A stretch of 13,852 nucleotides of DNA, taken from positions 4,988 through 18,839 of the forward strand of contig NOKP01000030.1 in the NCBI GenBank assembly GCA_002682825.1, in the 5' to 3' direction. The stretch comes from Neonectria sp. B-13. Lineage: Eukaryota; Ascomycota; Sordariomycetes; Hypocreales; Nectriaceae. Under the pieces are notes generated by a model. That model made no database searches and was not told the origin of the DNA. It saw nothing but the letters and a program-made list of their open reading frames with translations. The position numbers and the translations under genes are program-made. The number at the start of each line of letters is the position of its first letter. Within the stretch, counting starts at the first letter, position 1. Positions 1-8,254 of the stretch are shown piece after piece.

Positions 1-913
1 GCCGTTCGTACAGTTGTCTTCCCGGTCACATCCGAGAAGATCCACGCCTCGTTACATGAAGGTTGGCGGCCCTTCCACGTCAAAGTGCAGCCACTAGTAG
101 ACTGAATCTTCCCAGCTCTCAAGAGAGGATCAGTCGTACGGCGGCTAATAACTCTAATGCCTTTAGCGTCTTTAGGCTTGAAACCTGACTTATGCAACCG
201 TACGAGAAGGATCAATGGATTCAGGAGACGTGAGCTCGGCCCTCAAGCGATGAAACTCTGCAACAGGGATCAAAGGGCATGAGATGGCTCATGACCGGGA
301 ATTAATCTTGGTTTTCTGAGTTCCTCCTTCCGCCATCCCGAAACAGATCCTTCTTCATGCGAATCGCCCTTGTCAAGACGTTCAAGTCTCCGCCTTACGC
401 GCCATCAATGCCAGTTCAGGCAAATAGCCACTTACACGTCACGGCCTTCGCCAAGATTCAAGGCCCTGCATGAAGCCGTCACCCCCACCTATTTCACCGA
501 TAAGGAGGAGATCCTTCTCGTGATCGTGGTAGTATTGTTAGCTTGAATGACTTCGCTTCAGGCCAGACCTCTAGTTGAGACAGCCTCCTTAGAGTACCCG
601 GGCATCCTTCCCATGCCTGTATTGCCTAGATGCCTAGATTATTACCTCCCATCACATTCATCATGACGAAACTGATGTACATGAAGGAATCACCAGTCTA
701 CCTCTCACATAGCCCTACATTCATCTCAGATCGGTCAAAGCTCTGCCCCCTAGGCAGCATCGCAGACGCAGGTTTCTCAAACTGCCCGGTCACAAACTAC
801 GGGTCAGGTTCTTCGACACGGGAAAGGTTAGCCGGGGCCTAAATTCGGGGACGTTGTCCCAGATCTGGGTCCCTCAGGGGTCTGCGATCCCAAAAGTGGG
901 CCCCTCTAGGCAC
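1..913. other. Left-edge stretch, no gene recognised
   Basis: No protein family could be recognised on either strand. Two frames are open to the left edge: a plus-strand frame of about 34 codons ending in TGA near 105, and a minus-strand frame of about 80 codons entering from near 240. Neither has a recognisable motif. A 70-codon ATG frame at 630-842 (+) and an 85-codon frame at 854-1111 (+) are probably chance; the latter runs into the minisatellite, whose 41-base unit shifts frame in every copy. This may be degraded repeat DNA or the end of a gene lying to the left. Confidence 0.5.
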
Positions 914-1065
914 CTCAGCCCAAAGCTCAGCCCGGCTCAGCCCGAGCTCCAGGATCCTCAGCCCAAGCTCAGCCCGGCTCAGCCCGGCTCCAGGATCCTC
1001 AGCCCAAGCTCAGCCCGGCTCAGCCCGGCTCCAGGATCCTCAGCCCAAGCTCAGCGACAGCTCAG
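914..1065. repeat. GC-rich minisatellite, 41-base unit, about 3.6 copies
   Basis: Tandem units run 914-956 (43 bases with two single-base insertions), 957-997 (41), 998-1038 (41) and a partial, diverging copy at 1039-1065. Each unit is itself built of 10-11 base blocks: CTCAGCCCAAG, then CTCAGCCCGG twice, then CTCCAGGATC. It is therefore a nested repeat that grew from a CTCAGCCC core. The unit length is not a multiple of three, so it is not coding. It ends one base from the stop codon of the minus-strand TPR gene and may mark where that gene's 3' end was lost. Confidence 0.9.
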
Positions 1066-1066
1066 C

Positions 1067-3412
1067 TTAGAGCAGCAGGAGCTCAGCTCTAGAAACGGAA
1101 ATGGCTTTTAGTGTGCTTGAGTTTCGTCTCCGAGTATCGTGGTATTCGTGGTAAATTTGCTTGAAGAGGTATTGATTACTACCTTGGGAACCAACTTCGA
1201 CATGGACGAGAACGGTGGAATGTTTTATGTTGATACACAGAAGAAGATATTGAGGATCCCCAGGCACATTCAGACTCGGATTCTGAGACATAGTGCTCAT
1301 AGCTTGGACATTTTGAAGACTTGATGTTGTCGTACGCCAAGGTTGTGGGGCGCTGAAAGGCGGCGCATTTGTGTTCTTCAGGCGTGCTTGAGCTGGGGGT
1401 TTTGGCTGATTCGAAGGGGGTGGATTCTGTGCCAGAGTTCTGGCAACAGAGGCACTATTGACTAGCCTCTGCCGAAATCTTTCGATCCCGCCTGGTGACA
1501 GCTCTCTAACATCGAGATACGAAAGATCTCCACAGCCCTATAAAAAAAAAACGTTAAACCCGTTTTGTTATGGTAAGGGTAGAAGGAAACTTACGCAGAT
1601 GTACGAAATGCGTTGATAGCCGGCGGGTGGTGGATAGCAAATGTTCATAAGCCAAAGCCAAGATGACGACATCGCCATCCTACTCGATTTCATCCAGCCC
1701 ACTAAGAGTTCCTCCTTACAACTGTCTTCTGTGTTTCTCACACCCTGTGAGGATATCTCAGGTTTTAAGCTAACCTGCACCTCAGTCGCTCTATGCATAG
1801 GATGCAGGAATCCACGAAAACTCTCTTGATAGACGCGAAAGGGTCGCCCGGTGGTGAAGAACTCAGCAGTCGCTTCTAAATTAGATAGCACAGTATCTGT
1901 CTGGAGCTGAGATCCATATTGATCACCGATTCTATCACCATCGTCGTCACTGTCTTCGCTGTGTTCGCTAGCGGTGTTTGCATTGTCTGGGACAGGAAGT
2001 TGTATGCCTGGCTCGCCATGAGACAATTCATCATTGGTCTCTGAAGGTGCTGGTCGCTCCGCAGAGTCTCTTTCACCCAAAAATCGATTGAGGATGATAA
2101 GCTTGTCGTTCTCTTGTTTGAGCATTGTGCTGACTTGCTCTCGAACAGTGCTATCTGAGGGCATGACGAGGTTGCAGATGCCCAGTGAGATCTGGGTCCT
2201 ATTGTTCCGCGATCGTAAAAACTCAACTGCTGATCGTTGGGAAGGGGTATGTCCCTCAGCGCGTAGTTCCAGGAAATATTTCTTCAGTAAACACCGATGA
2301 TTTCTCACGAACTTAGCTTCGCCCATACTCTAAGTCGCCTCCTGGTAGAGAGTCAACAGCGCAGAGTTACTAGTCAACGTAGTCACAACATAGTTCACCG
2401 CCGTATGTCGATAATTAGCCAACTCCGACTTTGGTTCAGCCAGAGAATCGATATCGTCAGGTACCGACCCAATTGACTGAACATCCTCGTCTCTTTTGTC
2501 GGAGTTGTGTTCAGTTTCCGGCTTTTTGTAGTTGAAGAAGCTCATGGACGGGCGACTCTCTGTCACCTGATCTCGGCCCGCGGAGACTTCATATGACAGT
2601 GAAGAGGGGTCCGTCGAAGCTTCATGATTTGACCACAGGGAGTTCGAAGTTTCTGAAACCGCGATGTCAGAGGCATCCGTTTCGGGTATCTGAAACTTAT
2701 CCCTCGCATTCTTCCACTTGTCTAAAATCAAACGAGCGGATACCGTGTCGGGGTGGTTTGGACCAAGAATTTGTTGCCTAAGCTGAAAGCAATTGTTCAA
2801 CATGGCTACAGCCTTCACCTGGTGGCGTACGCCCTTCCAAGTGAGCGCCAGGTCGGCCATACTAGTCAGTGTAAAGGGATGCTCCTCGCCAAGCACCCTC
2901 TTCATCGCCTCCATCACTTGTACTTGTAGCTTCTCTGCCTCTTTCAATCGCCTTTGGCTGCTGTATGTCGACGCCAGGTTGGCCATGTTGGTTAGTGTAT
3001 TGGGATGCTCCTCTCCCAGCACCGTCTTCGTCGTCTCCATCACTCGCACTTCTAGCTCTTCCGCCTCCTTCCATCGGCCTTGGTTCCTGTATATCGATGC
3101 CGGATTGGCCATACTGGTCAGCGTCGAGGGATGCTCCTCTCCTAATACTGCTTTCCGCAGTTTTACAGCTTGATTCTGGTGCTGCTCGACGTCCTTCCAT
3201 TGGCCCTGATAAAGAAAATAGCCTGCCATATTGTGTAAAAGAGATGCCCGTGCAGTTATTTCAACTGTTGCGTCAGTCCCGTTGTTCTCTAGCACAGCAC
3301 AAGCATGCGGAAGGTATGGCGAAAATAATGCGTAGGGATTCCTCCTTTTCTGGGAGGAATTTTCAACTATATGGATCTGTTGCCCGAGGACTAAGGCGGA
3401 TTTCCGATGGCT
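1067..3412 (-). pseudogene. TPR (kinesin-light-chain-like / NLR-type) protein, split by a TAG
   Basis: Fungal proteins of this type join an N-terminal nucleotide-binding switch to 42-residue TPRs and a conserved fungal C-terminal region; many act in non-self recognition or signalling. Here a frame open from 3412 starts with the run-in to the repeats (NPYALFSPYLPHACAVLE), then three 42-residue repeats beginning VLGEEHP and a fourth beginning ILGPNHP (about 3170-2690). A TAG at 2332-2330 interrupts homology that continues in the same frame (LLTLYQEAT, stop, SMGEAKFVRNHRCLLKKYF). A GTAAGT donor and TATAG acceptor define an intron at 1594-1538. The frame then runs without a stop to TAA at 1067-1069 and includes the family's C-terminal motif YLLLCINIKH...EVG. 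A further intron (about 3461-3367, GTAAGA donor) would connect AALREMLSEHICKSDQFS upstream, right up to the hAT element. No nucleotide-binding domain was recognised, so the gene lacks its 5' part; the 3' end also looks short for the family. Confidence 0.75.
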
Positions 3413-3518
3413 TTATGCTAATATCTAGCTTCGTACCTTGATACAGTTAGCGTAGTCTTACCCGAAAACTGGTCACTCTTACAGATGTGCTCTGAGAGCA
3501 TCTCTCGCAGCGCTGCCG

Positions 3519-3636
3519 TCAGATCAGATTAACAATCAGTTATATCAGTCAGATCAATCAATTCAAATCAGATACGGAATTTTATCAGATCAAACAATTC
3601 AGATATGAACCTCTACGTATCTGATATATCTGATAT
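3519..3636. repeat. Left subterminal TCAGAT/ATCTGA array of the hAT element
   Basis: About eight copies of TCAGAT or its complement ATCTGA lie in roughly 118 bases just inside the left end, several followed by CA or AT and interspersed with CAATCA. Most point the same way; the last two, near 3618-3632, are inverted. Subterminal repeats of this sort bind the transposase in hAT elements such as Ac. That role is inferred here from family knowledge. Confidence 0.75.
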
Positions 3637-3969
3637 TCCCGGTATGACTTTAGGGTAACCGATGAATCCTCCAGAAGGCCAGGCAATGACATCAGAGCCG
3701 CCGGATCATCTATATGTTCCGACCCCTGGAGGTATGCTATTCCCAAGACAACCGAGATGACGCTGGGACAATTTCGCTGGACCCTCACCCACCTGCCCCT
3801 GACCTGAGCGCCTGTCCGTTGGAAGGCAAATTCTTCATTCCCTTTTCTCCCCAGCTTGATGTACTCGTAGCGTGGCCTTAGCTAGTTGAAATACACTACC
3901 TTTGGACCGTTCTAAACTCATCTCAGCTGTTTAATTTGAAGCTATCTACCAGTTCTACTACTTTCTTCA

Positions 3970-6427
3970 ATGTCGGAGCGTCCTGTTGAAGACAGCTTGG
4001 CAGGCTGCGCGTCATCGAGCGCGTCGCCGCGGCCGTCACTCTCTCCGTTTCCTTGTCTTGGGTCCCGGCCTAAGAGCATCGCCAAGCAATACGAAGCAGC
4101 ATCGGCCTTAGCCTCAACTAACGATACTTCCGTCGAAGACCTCTACAAGATCACTTGGGGCCGACGACACTTCGTGATAGCAAGCCTGTTGGACAGACGG
4201 AAGAGTAGGGGAAGGCGCAGCTGGATTGGAAACCATGGCTGGTTCCTGGCCGAATTGGCGGCAGACAATACATCTAGCGGTGACATCTGGTGCTGCCGGC
4301 GTTGTGATGATAAGGGCACACCGCAATTCTTCAATGCACAGTCTACGTCTTCAGCTCAAGCCCATCTTCGAAAGTTTGGACAACCTTCCCCTTCTCCAGG
4401 GTATCACTGACAGCTTCAGAGTTCACAGGATCACGGAGACCTTTGAACCGGCTTCATCTGACGAGTCGTCAGTCATTGACCTTCAAAGAACCGCATCTAA
4501 GAAACGACCAGCGCCACCTTCCATAGTTGTTCCCCGAGCGAAGATCACACGAATCCGAGAGCTGTCTGTTGGCTATATTGTTGATTCCAGCCTCCCCTTT
4601 ACAACCCTGGAGAGTAACTACTTACAAGAGCTGTTCCGTCAGCTTGATCCTGATCTTTGTCTCCAGGCCCCCTGGGGTCGAACCACAGTCAGGAAAGATC
4701 TCGAGGATGTATTCTCTTTGAAGAAAGCAGCCGTCAAGGAAGAACTCGGCAAGGCTATTACCCAGATACATATCAGCTTCGATCTCTGGACCTCTCCAAA
4801 CAGGGTCTCGATCTGTGATAATGCGAAGAGCAACGATGTTTGTTTACGAAGCCTCTATACAACCCTCGACGCCTCGATGACTCGGACAGATACAGAGGCA
4901 CGAAGGATGCGATGCTTCGGGCATGTTCTCAACCTTGTCGCCCAAGCTTTCCTCTACGGAGATGATGCTGCGTCTTTCGAGCTTCAGTCTGAAGCTTATA
5001 GCATGCTAGAACAGGTTGAAGAGGAGCTTGAGCACTGGCGAGCTAAGGGTCCAGTTGGAAAGCTGCATAATATCGTCAGGTTCATCCGGGCCTCTCCACA
5101 ACGTACCGAAGCATTTAAGGCACATGCTAGGGAGCAGGAGAAGGCTGATATATATAAGCTTTCAGAAGAATCAACAGCCGAGCTTGAAGTCATACAGAAC
5201 AACGCTACTAGGTGGAATTCGACCTATATGATGATCGAACGTGCCTTGGTCAAGCAGTCAGAGCTCAATAGTTTCATTCAAGAGCTGGGGCTGGAAGCAG
5301 ACGCCTCAAGGAGAGCCCCTTCAGCTGATATCCTGACCTCTGATGACTGGAAGGTCCTCAGGGAAGTTCGTTATGTATTGGAGCCGATCTATAATATGAC
5401 GATGAGAACACAGGGATGGGGCACAAGCAGGGGTCACGGCCGGCTCTGGGAGGTCATGACAGGGATGGAGTTCCTTCTGGAACATCTTGAAGACTGGAAG
5501 GCCCTGTACGACGAGGAACCTGCTCATCTAGATGCGACACCGCCGCGGTCCCCGGTACCCAGCCAAACTCGAGAGCGACCCTCACGCCAGTCACGATTGC
5601 CCTCGAGGCTTCAGGGGTACGAGATCATCGCACCCTTGCACCGAAGTCGCCAGGCAGGTCCTGCGGCTCATTCACCGGTCGGCCTACAGTTCAACGAAGC
5701 TGCCCTACCTGAGCATTCCCGAGACGACTACCTACAAGGTGATGCTCGCTCCGTGAGCAATATAGCTAGTATGGAGAGTCGAGAGCGAGCAAGCATCAGA
5801 GCGAGTATCAATAACGCTTGGATAAAGCTTAATGAGTACTATACCCACCTCGGGCAGTCCCCTCTCTTTGCGGCATCTGTTATCTTGAACCCAGATCTTG
5901 GCCCCCCATGGCTCGAGGCTAACTGGACCTCTCCAGAGCAGCTACGATGGCTTCGGGATGCAAAGGATGGAATCAAGGATTACTTTGAGTGTTGGTACTC
6001 AAACGACGATGATGCCTTCGACGAAAGCATCGTCGCCGTGCCCTCATTTACGCCCCGAGCTGAGCAAAGCAGGTTTGAGCAGTGGGTAAAAAGCCGGCAG
6101 CCTAAGCTCTCAGCAACAGGCAGTGAACTTGAACGATACTATAGGCTTGAACCGGAGGAAGTGAATGACCCAATTCAGTGGTGGATCGATCATAGGAACG
6201 CTTTCCCGCGGCTAAGCAGATTTGCATTGGATGTACTTGCTATCCCGGCTATGGCAAGTGACTGTGAGAGAGCATTCAGCCTTGCAAAGCTTACTGTCAC
6301 CTCACAAATGCATTCCCTGCTTGGATCGACCATTGAGTCAGTCCAATTACTGAAGAACTGGATCAGGGGCGGGTGTGTTACGCTAGGGGGCCTGTATTTG
6401 AACAAGGCCATTCAGAACACAGGTTAA
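3970..6427 (+). CDS. hAT transposase, two exons, internally shortened
   Basis: Cut-and-paste transposase acting in the nucleus on the element ends. Exons 3970-4373 and 4420-6427 give 803 residues. The 46-base intron at 4374-4419 (donor GTTTGG, branch ACTGAC, acceptor TTCAG) joins HLRK to VHRI and so completes a BED-type zinc finger: C109-X2-C112 and H132-X4-H137. The RNase-H-like core shows FDLWTS (D256, codon 4781), CDNAKSND (D268, codon 4817), the insertion-domain signature RCFGHVLNL (about 4912-4938), and C-terminal CERAFS (E751, codon 6266) in the hAT dimerisation domain with WW...FPRLSRFALDVLAIPA. D256 and D268 are only 12 residues apart; in Hermes the equivalent residues are 68 apart. 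An in-frame deletion has therefore probably removed central strands of the core. The frame is otherwise open, so the protein may still bind ends or dimerise without cutting. The ATG at 3970 is the first in frame before the BED region. Confidence 0.88.
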
Positions 6428-6467
6428 GATCCCTGGAGCTGGGGATAGCTTCATCCTGACCGTTTGT

Positions 6468-6567
6468 ATATCAGATATCAGTCAATCAATCAATCAGTTC
6501 AGATATGGATAGTAAATTGTCAGTTCAGATCAGATTTTGGTCCAGATCTGATCTGATTGATCTGACG
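6468..6567. repeat. Right subterminal TCAGAT/ATCTGA array of the hAT element
   Basis: About seven copies of TCAGAT/ATCTGA lie between the transposase stop and the right inverted end, with three CAAT units in tandem near 6484. The last three copies (from about 6546) are in ATCTGA orientation, mirroring the TCAGAT orientation at the left end. Probable transposase-binding sites by analogy with other hAT elements. Confidence 0.72.
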
Positions 6568-6577
6568 GCAGCGCTGC

Positions 6578-6996
6578 TCCAGACTTCTCTTAAAGCAATT
6601 TAGGTCTTGGAGTGTAAAAGCGTGCTAACCTGATTAGGAAAGTGTAACGCTTCACCATGCTTTATTGATAGTCGTCGAGGTCGCCGACTTGCATAGTAAA
6701 CTGCAACAGCGATATAGGTCTAATGACAAAAGTTTTGCGCTTCTGGGTTCACTATAAACATAAATATCCAATATAATCAATTAAATATAGAAATTTCCGG
6801 CTGTGGCGCTGAAGACCTAAGTTGCAATTGCTTACTGGATGCTCTTCTCTCCTTGGTCTAGTTTGAGATAGGTGACTAGACGGAGAGGAGTTTCCGCTCC
6901 TTGCTACAGAGCTCTTCTACAAGACGCTAGAAAGACTCGGGGACAGCCTTGCTCTGTAGGCTAGCGAGACATGGGGGGGGGGGTCGATTGTTATAT
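6578..6996. other. Spacer right of the hAT element, AT-rich, no gene recognised
   Basis: No frame could be assigned. If the hAT element interrupted the minus-strand TPR gene, its upstream exons should start here on the minus strand. The frame that joins in phase reads ...EKSGAALREML with a TAA six codons before the junction, and no P-loop or NB-ARC motif was recognised. An AT-rich patch lies at about 6750-6800. A run of 11 G at 6973-6983 lies just beyond the end of the OrsD-like relic. Confidence 0.5.
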
Positions 6997-7494
6997 TTAG
7001 ACTCTCCATATATGATAAATATCACCAGAGACCTTACTCTACGAAACGAGCCCGTCATCGATATGGTCTCGCAGCCAACGACCCTTCCATGCGCTGCTAG
7101 CTCTGACTTATTCTGCATGCAATCAGAGCAAGTGGCGCGAGAGAAGTTCGTAGCTTGTTGATCGGAAGTTGTTACAGTGCTTGTAGGCAGCACCTTTCTG
7201 CTCCCTTAAGTATAAGTGCAATTGCGATCTACCGGGGCGGCAGGGTAGATCCTTCGGGTCGGTAAGTCTACAGGACTGAATGAGCGGATTTACTCCCTAC
7301 TGCACTGACTTGGGTATCCCGTGTTTCTCGCCCAAGTGCCTTAAGACGCGGTCCCCAGATGGCTTAAGCACGAATCTGCGATGAGTACATATAATAGCTG
7401 GCTCGGGGAAGTTGAAGTGTAAATCAAGCCCCGGTAGTTTAGCCAGTTGCTTAGGTGTGGGTTGTTCGCGTATCGCTGGTACTGGTTCAGTCAT
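6997..7494 (-). pseudogene. OrsD-like (DUF3505) N-terminal relic with five stops
   Basis: The family takes its name from the OrsD protein of the orsellinic acid cluster; it has paired C2H2-like fingers and is often found in repeat-rich fungal DNA. One uninterrupted frame reads from ATG 7494: LPGLDLHFNFPEPAIICT, then LKPSGDRVLRHLGEKHGI (first finger), then NPLIQSCRLTDPKDLPCRP, then KHCNNFRSTSYELLSRHL (second finger), then GRWLRDHIDDGLVS. Stops fall at 7299-7297 (TAG), 7125-7123 (TGA), 7110-7108 (TAA), 7041-7039 (TAG) and 6999-6997 (TAA), with no frameshift in 166 codons. Zinc ligands are also lost: the expected CxxC of finger one reads CTHR, and the first Cys of finger two is Tyr (AAYKHC). Only the first 65 codons remain open. 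The rest of the protein, to the left, was not recognised. Confidence 0.75.
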
Positions 7495-7496
7495 CT

Positions 7497-7562
7497 TAGA
7501 AGATAGAGTAAGAGAGAAAGAGAGAGGGAGAAAGAAGAGAAAGGGAACGAAGGAGAGAGACA
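7497..7562. promoter_or_regulatory. Purine-rich GA tract (CT-rich on the minus strand)
   Basis: About 65 bases of almost pure A/G, with several GAGAGA runs, lie just upstream of the ATG of the OrsD-like relic at 7494. On the gene's strand this is a pyrimidine-rich tract, a common core-promoter element of filamentous fungi just before the start codon. It supports 7494 as the original start. Confidence 0.45.
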
Positions 7563-8254
7563 GTAAGGCTGAAGACTGGCAATAGCTCTAGTAGGCCTTG
7601 GTACCTGGTCGACTCTCTAATGCTCTTTCGCCTTTGATTGGTTCTCTTGCTATAACGTTCATCAAACTCAACAAGGATACTGCACTATGGAACACGGTGC
7701 GTTCTGTCAGGATGCACGCGAAAGTTGACACGAACGTAGAACGGGCCCCGTTACGCCGCACGTAATGACAGGGGTCAATATATTAGATGTGATTGGGCTA
7801 GAAGGTGGAATGCGGCGCGTTCCAGTCAGCACTTATTGAGTAGGTTAACCCCTTGAAACGCACGGGATATACTTCGCGCACTCGGATCATGGGAGAAAGT
7901 ACTGACTGACTCGCCAACTGGCAACTTCAACAGGGTTCTTGACTGGAACATGACCGGCTTGGGCCAGCGTGCCGCGAGTATCGGAGGGTTGTGTTTGTCT
8001 CACGCAGTCAACCAGGGTGGATTGAGCTACGACGGCGGTTGCAACAAAACACCTAGAGACTGCGGCTGATCTAAAGCTTGAACTATTCTCGGTTTCAGTG
8101 GGTTAACCGGCGTCTGACCTTGTACTTGATTAACATAACAATCTCTTCTTACATAGCGAACTATGATAATATATTAATCGTGAATAGGAAATTATTATGT
8201 ATTCTAATTCTATAGTACTTTTGCTACTTTGAGCCGTTTAGAAATAGTTACTGA
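7563..8254. other. Spacer, no gene recognised
   Basis: Neither strand gives a frame with a recognisable motif. The right part (about 8130-8290) is distinctly AT-rich and should hold the 3' untranslated region of the glycosyltransferase gene. A small imperfect palindrome, GGAATGCGGCGCGTTCC, lies near 7810. No tRNA was seen. Confidence 0.5.

Larger units (their letters stand above)
3508..6576 (+). mobile_element. hAT-superfamily DNA transposon, about 3.07 kb
   Basis: The element holds one hAT transposase gene between inverted ends. The left end, GCAGCGCTGCCGTCAGATCA at 3507-3526, is matched perfectly in reverse complement at 6558-6577. Without the outer G/C the ends read CAGCGCTGCC, which fits the CAGNGNTG start of many hAT elements (Tol2, for example). 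Inside each end lie arrays of TCAGAT/ATCTGA. The expected 8-base target duplication is absent directly outside these ends (ATCTCTCG on the left, CTCCAGAC on the right). However, the first ten bases are a palindrome, GCAGCGCTGC, which is also a direct repeat and could hide the duplication. The boundary is therefore uncertain by up to 10 bases on each side. Confidence 0.88.

Noticed and set aside
1..240. Minus-strand frame of about 80 codons open to the left edge
   Set aside because: No motif recognised, no splice signals that link it to the TPR gene, and the plus strand is also partly open; too little to call a gene.
914..1065. Regular repeats that could suggest a CRISPR-like array
   Set aside because: Units are contiguous with no unique spacers, and the setting is eukaryotic; it is a minisatellite.
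854..1111. Proline/serine-rich 85-codon protein across the repeats
   Set aside because: The 41-base unit changes frame at each copy, so no repeated peptide is maintained; the minus-strand exon covers part of the same DNA.
2793..3441. Long plus-strand frames opposite the TPR repeats
   Set aside because: They mirror the 126-base periodicity of the true minus-strand TPR gene and carry no family signature.
3434..3470. SGKTTL-like string on the minus strand suggesting a P-loop
   Set aside because: It is read through a probable intron (GTAAGA donor) and lacks the GxxGxGK context; treated as chance.
4226..4419. Start of the transposase at 4226
   Set aside because: That start drops the BED finger; the 3970 start with a 46-base intron gives the complete domain.
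6927..7193. 88-codon minus-strand frame
   Set aside because: It overlaps the OrsD-like relic in a different frame; the relic's frame carries the recognisable motifs.
7563..8254. tRNA or other structured RNA in the gene-free spacer
   Set aside because: No B-box-like GGTTCRANNC with a matching acceptor stem was found by eye.
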